Positions 8,415 through 18,203 are shown, numbered from the stretch's first letter. The stretch: DNA of 64,000 nt from Bradyrhizobium sp. B124 (GCF_038967635.1 NZ_CP152413.1:2294001-2358000), one strand, 5' to 3'. The notes: generated by a model not told the origin, from the letters alone. Program-made: numbers and translations.

Positions 8415-8774
8415 ATGGCAGAGAGCAAGACCTACACCGGCGGCTGCCATTGCGGCCAGGTGCGCTTCGAATGCACCACCGACATGGCGATGGTGACCGC
8501 CTGCAACTGCTCGATCTGCACCAAGAAGGGGCTGCACTTCGTGTTCATGCCGCCGTCGAGCTTCCAGCTTCGCGCCGGCGCCGAGAACCTGAAGGAGTAC
8601 CTGTTCAACCGCCATGCGATCCGCCACCAGCTCTGCGTCGATTGCGGTGTCGACGTGTTCGCGCGCGGCAAGAAGCCCGATGGCGCCGACATCGTCGCGC
8701 TCAATGTCAACTGCATCGACGGCATCGACCTGTCGAAGATCGCGATGACGCCGGTGGATGGGAAGAGCCGGTAG
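8415..8774 (+). CDS. GFA/CENP-V family zinc protein
   Basis: A 119-residue protein of the family named after glutathione-dependent formaldehyde-activating enzyme. The zinc ligands are in the expected spacing: C11 and C13 (GGCHCGQVRFEC), C30, C32 and C35 (ACNCSIC), and C74 and C77 (CVDCG). The family binds two zinc ions and is thought to handle glutathione adducts, but most members are uncharacterised, so no substrate is claimed. It follows the methyltransferase gene closely and is followed by a palindromic repeat. Confidence 0.88.
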   Translation: MAESKTYTGGCHCGQVRFECTTDMAMVTACNCSICTKKGLHFVFMPPSSFQLRAGAENLKEYLFNRHAIRHQLCVDCGVDVFARGKKPDGADIVALNVNCIDGIDLSKIAMTPVDGKSR

Positions 8775-8790
8775 TTTCCTATCCACCCTT

Positions 8791-8887
8791 CGTCATTCCG
8801 GGATGCGCCGAAGGCGCAGGCCCGGAATCCATACTCACGATCGTGGTTATGGATTCCGGGCTCGCGCTTAGCGCGCCCCGGAATGAC
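8791..8887. repeat. 97-bp palindromic intergenic repeat
   Basis: Terminal inverted repeats CGTCATTCCGGG and CCCCGGAATGACG flank an internal inverted pair, CCGGAATCCAT and ATGGATTCCGG. The element fills the gap between the GFA and GST genes, which converge here. It has no coding capacity and looks like a small non-autonomous palindromic repeat. A copy elsewhere in this window was not found. Confidence 0.7.
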
Positions 8888-8892
8888 GGTCG

Positions 8893-9600
8893 TCACAAAT
8901 CCAGCGCCTTGTAGCGCCGGAAAATCCCCTCCTCGTTGAACGGAATCCGCCGCTCGCTCGCCAGATAGGCCTTGATGTTCGGCCGCTCCGCAACGCGATC
9001 GCGCAGTGCGATCAGGCGCGGGACCTTCTTCTCGAACCCGGCCATCCGCTTCGGAAACGCGTAGCGCAGGCCTTCGACGATCTGGAACAGCGACAGGTCG
9101 ACGTAGGTCAGCCGGCGTCCGGCGACGAAGCCGCCGCCATTCGCCTGCACGAGATCCTCGAAATAGCCGAGATATTTCGGCACCCGCGATTTCCAGAACT
9201 CTTCCGTGCGTTTCTTCGCCGGCGCCTTCTGGTCCTCGTAATACAGCGACGGCCCGAGCGGGTGGTGGGTGTCGTGGATCTCCAGCACGAAGTCCGCAAT
9301 CGTCAGCTGCAACTCGTGCACCCAGAGCTTTCCCGCCTCCGCCTTCGGCGCGAGGCCGTGGCGCGCGCCGAGATAGAGCAGGATGTTGGCAGTCTGTCCG
9401 ATCACGAGTTGGCCGGCCTTCAGGAACGGCGGCGCAAAGGGCGGCGTGCCCTTGCGCGCGTCCATCATCTTCATCACGGCGCCGGTGCCGCCCTTGCCGC
9501 GCGCGACATCGGTATATTCAGCGCCGGCATCCTCGAGTGCGAGGCGGACATATTCGCCGCGGCCCTGGATCATCGGCCAGTAGTAAAGCTGATAGTGCAT
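8893..9600 (-). CDS. Glutathione S-transferase family protein
   Basis: A 235-residue soluble protein. The N-terminal thioredoxin-like domain has the class-characteristic opening YQLYYWPMIQGRGEYVRL (Tyr near position 7-8 as likely catalytic residue) and a glutathione-binding stretch, GQTANILLYLG (about 68-78). An all-helical C-terminal domain follows, with LTYVDLSLFQIVEGL. The start is supported by GGAGGTAAGTGC before ATG. The family conjugates glutathione to electrophiles; the substrate is unknown. The gene is monocistronic and converges on the GFA gene. Confidence 0.88.
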   Translation of the reverse strand: MHYQLYYWPMIQGRGEYVRLALEDAGAEYTDVARGKGGTGAVMKMMDARKGTPPFAPPFLKAGQLVIGQTANILLYLGARHGLAPKAEAGKLWVHELQLTIADFVLEIHDTHHPLGPSLYYEDQKAPAKKRTEEFWKSRVPKYLGYFEDLVQANGGGFVAGRRLTYVDLSLFQIVEGLRYAFPKRMAGFEKKVPRLIALRDRVAERPNIKAYLASERRIPFNEEGIFRRYKALDL

Positions 9601-9753
9601 GCACTTACCTCCACAAACTTCACCGCATCGCCTCGATTCACGGTGATCGTAGCCGTGCCGCGGCCAGATCGTCTACCGCGCACCGGCCGCCTGTCCGAAC
9701 CACGCGCGGACTGCTAAGATTACAGCATCGAGTCTTCGATGAAGGATCAACTT

Positions 9754-10161
9754 ATGGCGGACAACAAGAAGAAGCGGGGCGCACAAGATCGCGCCCTGAT
9801 CGCGTTGAGCGAGTCCTACGAAGTTGCGTACTGGTCCAAGAAGTTCAAGGTCACGCCGGCAAAGCTCAAGGCGGCCGTCAAGAAGGTCGGGCACTCCGCC
9901 AAGAAGGTGGAAGCCCACTTCAAGGAGCAGCGGCACATGGCCGCCGACCGCGCGCGGATCGCGATCAGCGAGCCCTACGAGGTCCGCTACTGGTCGAAGA
10001 AGTTCAAGGTGACCCCTGCCCGCCTCAAGGCCGCGGTGGCCGAAGTCGGACATTCCTCGAAGAAGGTCGAGGCCCATTTCGCGAAGAAGAAGAAAACCGC
10101 GAAGAAAAAGAAGGCGGCCAAGAAGACTCTCAAGAAGGCCGGCAAGCGCAAGAAGAACTGA
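9754..10161 (+). CDS. Tandem DUF3606 protein with lysine-rich tail
   Basis: A 135-residue very basic protein with two near-identical units of about 55 residues. Each runs ALIALSESYEV.YWSKKFKVTPAKLKAAVKKVG or its variant and matches the DUF3606 family pattern (EVxYW...V...L..AV..VG). The tail is almost entirely Lys/Ala (KKKKTAKKKKAAKK). ATG at 9754 is preferred over the one at 9739 because AAGGA sits 8 bases before it. The duplication and histone-like tail suggest nucleic-acid binding, but that is inference; the family has no assigned function. Confidence 0.8.
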   Translation: MADNKKKRGAQDRALIALSESYEVAYWSKKFKVTPAKLKAAVKKVGHSAKKVEAHFKEQRHMAADRARIAISEPYEVRYWSKKFKVTPARLKAAVAEVGHSSKKVEAHFAKKKKTAKKKKAAKKTLKKAGKRKKN

Positions 10162-10188
10162 GCGGTCGAGGGTACGCCGCTCTCGCCT

Positions 10189-10310
10189 CGTCATTGCGAG
10201 CCAACGGGTCGGCGCGCAGCGCCGCCCGATGACAGGCTCCGCGAAGCATCCACCGCACCGCATTTGCGGAAAGATGGATTGCTTCGTCGCTATCGCTCCT
10301 CGCAATGACG
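10189..10310. repeat. Dispersed palindromic repeat, copy 1
   Basis: About 122 bp with ends CGTCATTGCGAG and CTCGCAATGACG. The interior includes CGATGACAGGCTCCGCGAAG and GGATTGCTTCGTCGC. A second copy at 43296-43417 is nearly identical but inverted. It occupies the space between the DUF3606 gene and the lectin-like gene. Confidence 0.8.
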
Positions 10311-10342
10311 GGGGACGGGCTCCGCCCCGTTCGCCGCTCCCC

Positions 10343-11020
10343 TCAATTCGCCGCGAAGCAGTACAGCAGGCCGTCGCCGCCGGTGCTCTTCAGATCGGCT
10401 TGCGAGCAGCCGCCGTCAGGACCGCGCGAGGGATGCGACATGTTCCAGGATTTTGACGGCTCGTCATCCCGCAGGCCCTTGCGGTCGAAGTGCCCGACCA
10501 TGGCGGCGCCCTGCGTACTGCTTGTCCAGTTCTTGCAGGTGCGGTCCTCACCGGCTGCAAACGCCGTACCATCGGCCTGCGATCCCGTCAGCACGTCGTG
10601 GCGGTTCGGCGTGTCGCCGGCACCGTTGATGACGTCGCCCTTCTCGGACAGCGCGGTCTGCTTGGTGAGATTATTGCCGGCGCTGTGCAGATCGGCGACA
10701 TCCTTGGCGACCACGACGCCCTTCACGTTCTTCCACGGGCCCTTGCCGATGCGATCGCGCGCATTCACCGCGGGCTTTCCGTCGGCCGCCTGGGTCGAGA
10801 GATAGGCGCGCCATGTCTTCGGCGCTCCGAAGCCCGCGGCCTGCGCCAGGGTCTGGCAATGATTGTCGGCGCCGGCGAGCCCGCCGAGATTGCCGCCATT
10901 GCCGATGCCGTTGCTGGTCACGAAGAAGCTGGTGTCGGCGGTCTGCGCCGTTGCCGGCGGCGCGGCCATGACGACGAACGCAAGACAGGCAGGAACCGCG
11001 ATATGTGCAGTGAACTTCAT
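10343..11020 (-). CDS. Exported lectin/endostatin-like protein
   Basis: A 225-residue secreted protein with a signal peptide of about 25 residues (ending ATAQT). The mature domain begins GNGGNLGGLAGADNHCQTLA and continues TWRAYLST, a pattern of C-type-lectin or endostatin-like folds found in bacterial exported proteins. Five cysteines are spread along the mature part. The start is supported by GGGAGAACGAG before ATG. The ligand is unknown; carbohydrate binding is suggested only by the fold resemblance. Confidence 0.72.
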   Translation of the reverse strand: MKFTAHIAVPACLAFVVMAAPPATAQTADTSFFVTSNGIGNGGNLGGLAGADNHCQTLAQAAGFGAPKTWRAYLSTQAADGKPAVNARDRIGKGPWKNVKGVVVAKDVADLHSAGNNLTKQTALSEKGDVINGAGDTPNRHDVLTGSQADGTAFAAGEDRTCKNWTSSTQGAAMVGHFDRKGLRDDEPSKSWNMSHPSRGPDGGCSQADLKSTGGDGLLYCFAAN

Positions 11021-11119
11021 CTCGTTCTCCCGATGGTTGCTTTAGCCCGCTGACATCAACCCGCAGGTAGTCCGGATATTCCGGCGCCACGACACGCGAA
11101 TGAAGCCCACAAAACAAAA

Positions 11120-11143
11120 GCGCCGCGGTTGATGCCGCGGCGC
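11120..11143 (-). terminator. Rho-independent terminator for the Tim44-like gene
   Basis: Arms GCGCCGCGG and CCGCGGCGC enclose a six-base loop. Read on the minus strand the hairpin is followed by TTTTGTTTTG, and it begins 28 bases after the stop of the gene ending at 11171. Confidence 0.8.
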
Positions 11144-11170
11144 CTTGTACTTGTCGTGACCGGCTGTCGA

Positions 11171-12130
11171 TCAGTTGGTCTGCTGGATCGCCGAAAGCTC
11201 CCAGTTGCCGCCGCGCTGGCGCACGAAGGTCCAGACCTCGGTGATCTCCTCCGGCTGCCCGCCGCTGACCTGACGGCCGGTGCCGCGCTCCAGCATGGTG
11301 TCTACGAGCGAGTAGCGCATCGCGACCGTCGCATATTCGCTGTCGCCTTCGCGCCAGGCTTCCGCCAGATCGCCCTGCAAGAGCTTCACATTGGAGGTCT
11401 TGTTGGTGACGTTGCGCGCCTTGTTCTCCTCGAGATCCTTCGAGAAGTACGACACCATTTCCGGCGTCGCGAGCGTGTGCAGCTTCGCAATGTCCTCGTT
11501 CGACCACGCGGCCTGGATGTCGCCGAGCAACCGCTCGAACGTCTCGTAGTCACCAGGTGTGATCTCGACCGGCGCATTCGATCCGCCGCCGAGGCCAAAG
11601 CCGAAGCCCGAACGGGCGTTCGCCTGCGGACCAGGGCCGACGTCGGGGCCCCCCGCGTAGGCGGCGGCCGGCGCATTGCGCCGCTGCCACCACGACATCG
11701 CGAGCCGAACCACCAGCACGATCAGACCGATCTGCAGCAGCAGGCCGAACATCGACGACAACCCGCCGAGGCCCGAGAACAGGCCGCCGCCGAACAGCAT
11801 GCCGAACAGGCCGGCGCCAAGGAAGCCCGCGGCCAGGCCGCCGAGCAGGCCGCGACCCATTCCGCCGCGGCCGAACAGGCCGCCGGAATTCGCCGCCGCC
11901 GGCGAGCCCATGCTGGGGCTACCAGGCTGGCTGAAGGTACGGTTCATCGGAGCAACCGAGCCCGGCGCGGTGCTGGTCGAGGGCGGCGCGGAGAATGTCC
12001 GCGAGCCGCGCGAGCCGCCGCCGCCAACGCGGGCGTCGGCCGCCGAAACGGTCATCATCACGGGCAGCGCCAGCGCCATCGCGACGGCGATCGCCCGGAC
12101 AATTCCACGCGTGCGTTGCGAGAAATTCAT
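11171..12130 (-). CDS. Tim44-like domain membrane protein
   Basis: A 319-residue protein. A signal-anchor segment (about 10-32) precedes a low-complexity stretch and a Gly-rich hydrophobic region (GLFGRGGMGRGLLGGLAAGF and following, about 85-145). The C-terminal Tim44-like domain runs from ITPGDYETFERLLGDIQAAW to the end. In mitochondria this fold tethers import machinery; bacterial relatives are inner-membrane proteins of unclear role. The start at 12130 (MNFSQRTR) places the hydrophobic segment correctly. A strong terminator follows. It is monocistronic. Confidence 0.85.
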   Translation of the reverse strand: MNFSQRTRGIVRAIAVAMALALPVMMTVSAADARVGGGGSRGSRTFSAPPSTSTAPGSVAPMNRTFSQPGSPSMGSPAAANSGGLFGRGGMGRGLLGGLAAGFLGAGLFGMLFGGGLFSGLGGLSSMFGLLLQIGLIVLVVRLAMSWWQRRNAPAAAYAGGPDVGPGPQANARSGFGFGLGGGSNAPVEITPGDYETFERLLGDIQAAWSNEDIAKLHTLATPEMVSYFSKDLEENKARNVTNKTSNVKLLQGDLAEAWREGDSEYATVAMRYSLVDTMLERGTGRQVSGGQPEEITEVWTFVRQRGGNWELSAIQQTN

Positions 12131-12379
12131 GTTGGTTTCCTCAAAGGATTCCCCGGCATGGGGAAACACCCCTAACATGGGCAGGGCCCGATAAAAGTGA
12201 AGCGGGAAACGGGAACCGCGGCTGCGGCCCTCGGTCGCGGCGATGTGACACAATGGTCCTTGTGGATGCGACAGCGCGTCCTAGCGCGAGATGGGGCTCA
12301 GGTTCAACCGCGAGACCGCATTGCAACATTGCCCCTGCCCTGCAGGAAGCGAAGGGGTATCATGGCTCGTCACCCGGGC

Positions 12380-14971
12380 CTAGTTCGCCGTCATGGTTTC
12401 CTTCACCGCGGCAACCAGCTGCGTCAGCGTGAACGGCTTCGGCAGGAACGCGAACTGCTGGTTCTCCGGCAGGCTCTTCTCGAACGCGTCCTCGGCATAG
12501 CCCGAGACGAAGATGATCTTCAGCTCCGCATTGCGGCTGCGCATTTCCTTCAGCAGCGTCGGCCCGTCCATCTCCGGCATCACGACGTCGGACACCACGA
12601 GGTCGACCTTGCCGTTGTTCTCCTCGAACGCCTCCAGCGCCTCGACGCCGTTCGCCGCCTCGATCACGCTGTAGCCGCGCGAACGCAGGCCACGCGCATT
12701 CAGCGAGCGCAGGCCGTCCTCGTCCTCGACCAGCAGGATGGTGCCCTGCCCGGTGAGATCAGGCTTCGGCTTGGTGGCATCCGCGGCGGCGGTTTCCTTC
12801 GCCGCGCTGTTGCCGGCATGCGCCTCCGGTGCAACCTCTTGCTCCTGGTGATGCCTCGGTAGATAGATCCGGAACGTGGTGCCGCCGCCCGGCACGGAAT
12901 CGACATAAACGAAGCCGCCGGTCTGCTTGACGATGCCGTAGACCGTGGACAGGCCGAGGCCGGTGCCCTTGCCGACTTCCTTGGTCGAGAAGAACGGCTC
13001 GAAAATCTTGTCGATGATCTCGTGCGGAATGCCGGTGCCGGTGTCCGAAATCTCGATCTTCACATAATCGGCCGCCGGCATGCCCTTGTTGGCGAGCTGC
13101 GCGGCTTCCTCGGTCGGCACGTTGGTGGTGCGGATGATCAGCTTGCCGCCGTCGGGCATCGCGTCGCGCGCGTTCACCGCGAGATTGACCACCACCTGCT
13201 CGAATTGCGAGACGTCGACCTTGACCGGCCACAGGTCGCGGCCATGCACAAGGTCGAGCTTGACCTTCTCGCCGATCAGCCGGCGCAGCAGCATGGTGAG
13301 GTCGGAGAGCGCATCGCCGAGATCGAGCACCTGCGGCCGCAGCGTCTGGCGGCGCGAGAACGCAAGCAGCTGCCGCACCAGCGTCGCGGCGCGGGTGGCG
13401 TTCTGCTTGATCTGCATGATGTCCTGGAACGACGGATCGGTCGGCTTGTGCGCGTTCAGCAGGAAGTCGTTCGCCATCATGATGGCCGACAGCACGTTGT
13501 TGAAGTCGTGCGCGATGCCGCCGGCGAGCTGGCCGACCATCTCCATCTTCTGCGACTGGTTGATCTGGTTCTCCAGCGCGTGCCGCTCGGTGGTCTCGAG
13601 CATGTAGACGATTGCGGTCTCGGCGTCGCGCTCGTCCTTCTCGACGGTGGTGACGAAGAACTGGGCGGAGCGCTCCTTAGGCCCGTCGAGCATAACCTCG
13701 ACCGGCGCAATGTCGCCCTGGCCTTCGGCAGCCTGGTTGATCGCGGCGATCAGCAGGCCGCGGTCGCGCGGATTGACCGCGCGGAAGATCGACTTGGCCG
13801 CGCCGCCGTCGCCGTTCAGCCCCTGCGCCAGCTTGGCATAGCGGGCATTGGCGCCGACCACATTGCCGCCGCGATCGACGGTCGCGATCGCCATCGGCGT
13901 ATGGTCGAAGAAGCGCATGAAGCGCACCTCGGCGGCACGCTCCGGATCGGAATGCTCGTCGCGGGCGCGGCTGATCACCAGCGTGCGCGAGGCGCCCGCC
14001 GCGCCGTCGGCGCCGAAGGCGAGCTTGTGATAGAGCCGCACCGGCACGGTCTTGCCGCCGCGCATCCGCAGGTCGATGTCGAACACCTCGGTCTTGACCT
14101 CGCCGGGCACCGCCGCGATCGAGGTCAGCAGCGCCGCGCCGTCGCCCGAGACGATGTCGGTCAGCTTCAGGCCGCCCGAGCCGATCTCGGCGAGATCGTA
14201 GTCCAGCCAGTTGGCCAGCGTGGCGTTGATATAGGCGATCTCCCCGGCCGGATTGACCGAGAAGAAGCCGCACGGCGCATGATCGAGATATTCGATCGCG
14301 TGCCGCAGTTCCTGGAACACGTCTTCCTGGCGCTCGCGGTCGCGGGTGACGTCGGCGATCGACCACACCGCATATTTCGCGTCGCGCTTGCCCTCGCCGA
14401 GCGGGCGTACCCGCAGGCGCAGCCAGCGGCCTTGTCCGCCACCTTGCCCGGCCTCGTGGGCGGCGACGCGGACCTCCTCCTGCTGCCGCTTGCCCTCGCG
14501 CGCCGCCTTCAACAGGCGGAACACCGCCTCGGAGACGTCGGGGTTGCCGATAAAGACGCGTTCGACGGGACGGACGTCCTGCGGGCCTGCCGCGCCGGTC
14601 AGCGTGAGATAGGCGGCGTTGGAATAGACCACGTGGCCGCGGGAGTCGGTGACGACGAGCCCTTCATGGGCGTGGTCGGCGATCCGGCCCATCACCGGGT
14701 CGTCGCTCGTGCGGTCGGAGAAGCGGATGATGCCGGCGGCAAGGGCGAACAGGTTGAACAGCCCCACGGTGGCGAGCAGCGCCAGCACAAACAGGATATA
14801 GGGCTGCGCCTGGGTCCGGCCGATGGTCATGAGCCAGACCGCCACCGCGACGATGCCGGTGGCGATCAGGAGCACCAGCAGGATACTGCCGCTCCGCCGC
14901 GCTGGCCCGTGAGCCACGAACGGCTCGGTCGCGGGAGGATCGTTGCTATCGGCGGTCATCTGGAGAGACAT
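12380..14971 (-). CDS. cckA: Hybrid sensor histidine kinase CckA
   Basis: An 863-residue hybrid kinase that controls the alphaproteobacterial cell-cycle regulator CtrA, through the ChpT phosphotransfer protein in known systems. It has two membrane helices (about 28-50 and 57-83). Three PAS-like regions follow (about 93-215, 222-335, 345-460). The phosphorylation box is [17 protein letters not shown] with His488. The ATPase domain has [22 protein letters not shown] and [13 protein letters not shown]. The C-terminal receiver has the phosphorylatable Asp795 ([12 protein letters not shown]) and the conserved Lys in FLPKPF. It lies directly downstream of flhB, as in related genomes, which ties motility to the cell cycle. 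Confidence 0.93.
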   Translation of the reverse strand: MSLQMTADSNDPPATEPFVAHGPARRSGSILLVLLIATGIVAVAVWLMTIGRTQAQPYILFVLALLATVGLFNLFALAAGIIRFSDRTSDDPVMGRIADHAHEGLVVTDSRGHVVYSNAAYLTLTGAAGPQDVRPVERVFIGNPDVSEAVFRLLKAAREGKRQQEEVRVAAHEAGQGGGQGRWLRLRVRPLGEGKRDAKYAVWSIADVTRDRERQEDVFQELRHAIEYLDHAPCGFFSVNPAGEIAYINATLANWLDYDLAEIGSGGLKLTDIVSGDGAALLTSIAAVPGEVKTEVFDIDLRMRGGKTVPVRLYHKLAFGADGAAGASRTLVISRARDEHSDPERAAEVRFMRFFDHTPMAIATVDRGGNVVGANARYAKLAQGLNGDGGAAKSIFRAVNPRDRGLLIAAINQAAEGQGDIAPVEVMLDGPKERSAQFFVTTVEKDERDAETAIVYMLETTERHALENQINQSQKMEMVGQLAGGIAHDFNNVLSAIMMANDFLLNAHKPTDPSFQDIMQIKQNATRAATLVRQLLAFSRRQTLRPQVLDLGDALSDLTMLLRRLIGEKVKLDLVHGRDLWPVKVDVSQFEQVVVNLAVNARDAMPDGGKLIIRTTNVPTEEAAQLANKGMPAADYVKIEISDTGTGIPHEIIDKIFEPFFSTKEVGKGTGLGLSTVYGIVKQTGGFVYVDSVPGGGTTFRIYLPRHHQEQEVAPEAHAGNSAAKETAAADATKPKPDLTGQGTILLVEDEDGLRSLNARGLRSRGYSVIEAANGVEALEAFEENNGKVDLVVSDVVMPEMDGPTLLKEMRSRNAELKIIFVSGYAEDAFEKSLPENQQFAFLPKPFTLTQLVAAVKETMTAN

Positions 14972-15100
14972 GGCTCGTCTGCATCACGAAGGCGACCGGC
15001 CGGCCACCTCGCCCCTGAGTGCCTGAATCGGACCCGAAAACGCAAGTCCATCAGGCGGCAATTTCGCAAGTTACGCGCATTTCAAGCGGTTTTCCGCCCC

Positions 15101-16174
15101 TTACTGGCGCAGGCCGGACAGGCCGCGCCTCAACCGCATCACGTAGCCGATGATTTCGGCAACCGCATGGTAATGCTCGACCGGGATTTCCTTGTCGATT
15201 TCGACGGTCGCATAGAGCGCCCGGGCCAGCGGCACGTTCTCCACGATCGGAATGTCGTGCTCCTTGGCGATCTCCCGGATCTTGAAGGCGAGGTTGTCGA
15301 CGCCCTTGGCGACGCAGATCGGCGCCGACATGCTGCGGTCGTAGGCCAGCGCCACCGAATAGTGGGTCGGGTTGGTGATGATCACCGAGGCCTTCGGAAC
15401 CTGGGCCATCATGCGCTTCTTGGCGCGCTGGACCCGCAACTGCTTGATCCTGCCCTTGACGTGCGGGTCGCCTTCCGACTGCTTGAACTCCTCCTTCATC
15501 TCCTGCAGCGACATCTTGTGACGCTCGTACCAGGTCCGGTACTGGAAGAAGTAGTCGGCGATCGCAACCACGGCGAGGAGGGCGACCACCGCCGCCAGCA
15601 GGTGCACCGTCATGCCGGTGATGGCGGGCAGCAGCTCGGCCGGATCGACCCGCAGGAACGATTCCATCCGCAGCCGATCGGGCCACAGCACCATGACCAT
15701 CACGACGCCGAGCGCGATCACCTTGAACAGGCCTTTCAGGAAGTTCGCCACCGCCTGCTTGCCGAACAGCCGCTTGAAGCCGGCCGCCGGCGAGATCTTG
15801 GAGAATTTCGGCTTGAGCTGCTCGCCCGACCAGACCAGCTGATGCTGGATCATGTTGCCCGCGATCGCGGCCAGCGCCAACATCAGGAACGGCACGCCGA
15901 TCGCGGCGACCACGGCGTAGCCGAGCGTCTGGGTCAGCTGAAGCAGGCCGGCACCGTCGGTGCGTATCATCCATGAATTGGCGATCAGATTGCGCAGCGG
16001 CACCAAGATGCCGCCGCCGATCGAGCCGGAGAAGGTCGACAGCACCAACGTGGCGCCGGCGATGATGAACCAGGTGTTGACCTCCTGGCTTTTGACGACG
16101 TCGCCTTTCTCAAGGGCGTCATCGAGACGTTTTTGCGTAGGGTCTTCTGTTTTGTCTTCGGTATCGTCGGCCAT
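15101..16174 (-). CDS. flhB: Flagellar type III export protein FlhB
   Basis: A 357-residue export-gate switch protein. The N-terminal signature EDKTEDPTQKRLDDALEKGDV is followed by four membrane helices (about 35-205). The cytoplasmic domain carries the autocleavage motif NPTH at 268-271, within SVIITNPTHYSVAL. Cleavage there changes substrate specificity from rod and hook to filament in known flagella. GGGAGAAG precedes the ATG. It is the last flagellar gene of the flgB operon, 113 bases after fliR and 129 bases before cckA. Confidence 0.96.
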   Translation of the reverse strand: MADDTEDKTEDPTQKRLDDALEKGDVVKSQEVNTWFIIAGATLVLSTFSGSIGGGILVPLRNLIANSWMIRTDGAGLLQLTQTLGYAVVAAIGVPFLMLALAAIAGNMIQHQLVWSGEQLKPKFSKISPAAGFKRLFGKQAVANFLKGLFKVIALGVVMVMVLWPDRLRMESFLRVDPAELLPAITGMTVHLLAAVVALLAVVAIADYFFQYRTWYERHKMSLQEMKEEFKQSEGDPHVKGRIKQLRVQRAKKRMMAQVPKASVIITNPTHYSVALAYDRSMSAPICVAKGVDNLAFKIREIAKEHDIPIVENVPLARALYATVEIDKEIPVEHYHAVAEIIGYVMRLRRGLSGLRQ

Positions 16175-16185
16175 CTCTTCTCCCT

Positions 16186-16281
16186 AGAACATGATGCGAC
16201 TTGATCGCATCATGTTCTGCGGCCCCTATCTTTGACGCGTTTTCTTCACGCGAACCGGTTCCCACTTCGCTCGAAAACGCT
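16186..16281. repeat. Hairpin plus dispersed repeat between fliR and flhB
   Basis: A perfect 13-bp inverted repeat (AGAACATGATGCG, seven-base loop, its complement) at 16186-16218. It is followed at 16233-16281 by a copy of a dispersed element containing GACGCGTTTTCTTCACGCG and CCACTTCGCTCGAAAACGC. Other copies lie at 38959-39010, 57387-57437, 63370-63419 and 63425-63475. This copy sits inside a transcribed flagellar operon and so would be part of the mRNA. Confidence 0.8.
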
Positions 16282-16287
16282 CACTCA

Positions 16288-17058
16288 TCAATTCATTGGA
16301 GCGAGTTGGCGCATGACGCCGTTGAAGTAGTCGAAATAGGTATTCATCATCGCCGCCAGCACGACGCCGAAGATCAGGAAGCCGACCACGATCGAGAGCG
16401 GCACGCCGACGAAGTAGACCTGCATCTGCGGCATCAGCCGCGCCAGCACGCCGAGCCCGATGTTGAAGACGAGGCCGAACACCAGGAACGGCGCCGACAG
16501 CTGCAGGCCGATCTTGAAGGCGGCGGAGAACGCGGAGGTCGCAAGCGCGGCGACGTCGCCGGTCGGCATGATCTCGCCCGGCGAGAAGATGCGGTAGCTT
16601 TCGCTCAGCGCCGCGATGACGAGATAATGGCTGTCGGTGGCGAACAGCAGCGTCAGGCCGAGGATGGTGAGGAAGTTGCCGACGATCTGGCCCTGCTGCC
16701 CCTGGGTCGGGTCGACCGCGGTGACGAAGCCGAGCCCGAGCTGCTGCGCAATCACGGAGCCCGCGACGTTGAGCGCCGACAGCGTCACCCGCGCGGTCGC
16801 GCCGAGCACGATGCCGATGATCAGCTCATGCACCATCAGGACGCCGAGCGAGGAGATCGACGTCAGGTCGACATGATAGGCGTTGCGATGCAGGGGAAGG
16901 ATGATCAGCGTCAGCAGCAGCGCGATCGACAGCTTGACCCGTGCCGGGATGTTGCTCTCGCCGAAACCGGGCAGCAGCATCACCATCGCGCCCACGCGCG
17001 CGAAGACCAGCACGAAGATTGCGGCCAGCGCCGGAAGCAGGGAGACATCGATGCGCAT
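16288..17058 (-). CDS. fliR: Flagellar type III export protein FliR
   Basis: A 256-residue integral membrane protein of the export gate, where FliP, FliQ and FliR form the channel core. Six predicted helices span the whole length, with the family pattern FARVGAMVMLLPGFGESNIPARVKL near the start and VFNIGLGVLARLMPQMQVYFVG near 210. Length is typical. It begins 18 bases after fliQ and is part of the flgB-flgC-fliE-fliQ-fliR-flhB operon. Confidence 0.95.
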   Translation of the reverse strand: MRIDVSLLPALAAIFVLVFARVGAMVMLLPGFGESNIPARVKLSIALLLTLIILPLHRNAYHVDLTSISSLGVLMVHELIIGIVLGATARVTLSALNVAGSVIAQQLGLGFVTAVDPTQGQQGQIVGNFLTILGLTLLFATDSHYLVIAALSESYRIFSPGEIMPTGDVAALATSAFSAAFKIGLQLSAPFLVFGLVFNIGLGVLARLMPQMQVYFVGVPLSIVVGFLIFGVVLAAMMNTYFDYFNGVMRQLAPMN

Positions 17059-17076
17059 GACCGCGGCATTAGTGCA

Positions 17077-17340
17077 TCAACCGCCGATGATTCGCGACGA
17101 AATCCGCATCATGTGGCTACTGAGCGCGTCCGCCATGAAGGGCAGCGCCAGCAGCAATGTGACGAAGATCGCGAGAATCTTCGGCACGAAGACCAGCGTC
17201 TGCTCCTGGATCTGGGTCAGCGCCTGGAACAACGACACCACGACGCCGACCACGAGGCCGACCACCATCAAAGGCGACGATACCAGCACGATGGTCCAGA
17301 TCGCGTCGCGTGCCACGTCGAGAGTTTCAGGGCCGGTCAT
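17077..17340 (-). CDS. fliQ: Flagellar type III export protein FliQ
   Basis: An 87-residue export-gate subunit with two membrane helices (about 15-37 and 50-75) separated by the typical QALTQIQEQTLVFVPKI loop. The start at 17340 (MTGPETLDVARDAIW) matches family length; an in-frame ATG 33 bases upstream gives an unconserved tail. It lies between fliE (63-base gap) and fliR (18-base gap). Confidence 0.95.
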   Translation of the reverse strand: MTGPETLDVARDAIWTIVLVSSPLMVVGLVVGVVVSLFQALTQIQEQTLVFVPKILAIFVTLLLALPFMADALSSHMMRISSRIIGG

Positions 17341-17403
17341 TGTTGTGTTCTCGCTTTTGCAATCTTGCTTCACATCGCCCCCGGGATGACGTCCTGATGG
17401 ACG

Positions 17404-17715
17404 TCAGATCGGCATCTTCATGATGTCTTCATAGGCCTGGATCACGCGGTCGCGCACCGAGACCAACGTCGACACCGCAACGTCGGTGTCGGCGACCGCC
17501 GTCACCACATCCATCACATTCGCCTTGCCGGAGGCCATCGCCATGGTCTGCGCGTCGGACTTCTTGCCGGCTTCCAGCACGCTGCCGACGGAGTCCTTCA
17601 GCAGCGCGCTGAAGGACGGGCCGGCGACGGCCTGCCCGGCCTTCTCGACACCGCCGCGCTCCATCAATTTCGCGAGGTTGGCGTAGGCGTTGGCGGCGAC
17701 TTTCGGTGTAGCCAT
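17404..17715 (-). CDS. fliE: Flagellar MS-ring/rod junction protein FliE
   Basis: A 103-residue protein joining the MS ring to the rod. The C-terminal family signature is present (DVVTAVADTDVAVSTLVSVRDRVIQAYEDIMKMPI, spanning about 69-103), and the N-terminal part has the ANAYANLAKLM and FSALLKDSVG stretches. The frame stays open upstream into flgC, but ATG at 17715 gives the expected length. It follows flgC by 26 bases in the same operon. Confidence 0.95.
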   Translation of the reverse strand: MATPKVAANAYANLAKLMERGGVEKAGQAVAGPSFSALLKDSVGSVLEAGKKSDAQTMAMASGKANVMDVVTAVADTDVAVSTLVSVRDRVIQAYEDIMKMPI

Positions 17716-17741
17716 GATTTGCGTTCCCTGTTCTCGTTGCG

Positions 17742-18167
17742 TCAGGACTTGAGGATGTCGAGCGTGCGCTGGATCATCCGCCGCGTTGCGCTGATGATGT
17801 TGAGGTTCGCCTCGTAGGAGCGCTGGGCGTCGCGCATGTCGGTCATTTCGACCATCGAATTGACGTTCGGATATTTGACGTTGCCGGAGGCGTCGGCCGC
17901 CGGATTGCCCGGCTCGTGCTTGATGCGGAATGACGACTGGTCGGGGCGGATCCGGCCGAGCGTCACGACCTGGGCGTCGAGCGAACGATCGAGCGCGGAG
18001 GAGAAGGTCGGCACCTTGCGGCGGTAGGGATCGCCGCCCGCGGTCTGCGCCGTCGAATCGGCGTTGGCGATATTTTCCGAGATCACCCGCATCCGCCCCG
18101 CCTGCGCGCGCAGGCCCGAGGTCGCGATGCTCATCGAGCGGGTGAAATCGCTTGTTCCATCTGCCAT
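17742..18167 (-). CDS. flgC: Flagellar basal-body rod protein FlgC
   Basis: A 141-residue proximal rod protein. It has the rod-family N-terminus (SMSIATSGLRAQAGRM, then VISENIANADSTAQT) and the C-terminal coil ending EMTDMRDAQRSYEANLNIISAT. These terminal helices pack together in the assembled rod. GGGAGGATCCC precedes the ATG. It is second in the flgB operon, separated from flgB by a 111-base gap that holds a hairpin repeat. Confidence 0.96.
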   Translation of the reverse strand: MADGTSDFTRSMSIATSGLRAQAGRMRVISENIANADSTAQTAGGDPYRRKVPTFSSALDRSLDAQVVTLGRIRPDQSSFRIKHEPGNPAADASGNVKYPNVNSMVEMTDMRDAQRSYEANLNIISATRRMIQRTLDILKS

Positions 18168-18203
18168 GGGATCCTCCCGCCGCCGTCAGGCTTTTGCTGG
18201 TTT

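Noticed and set aside
13022..15976. A 984-codon open frame antisense to cckA and flhB
   Set aside because: It lies exactly opposite two well-conserved genes, has the Arg/His/Asp-rich composition of a GC-driven shadow frame and matches no family.
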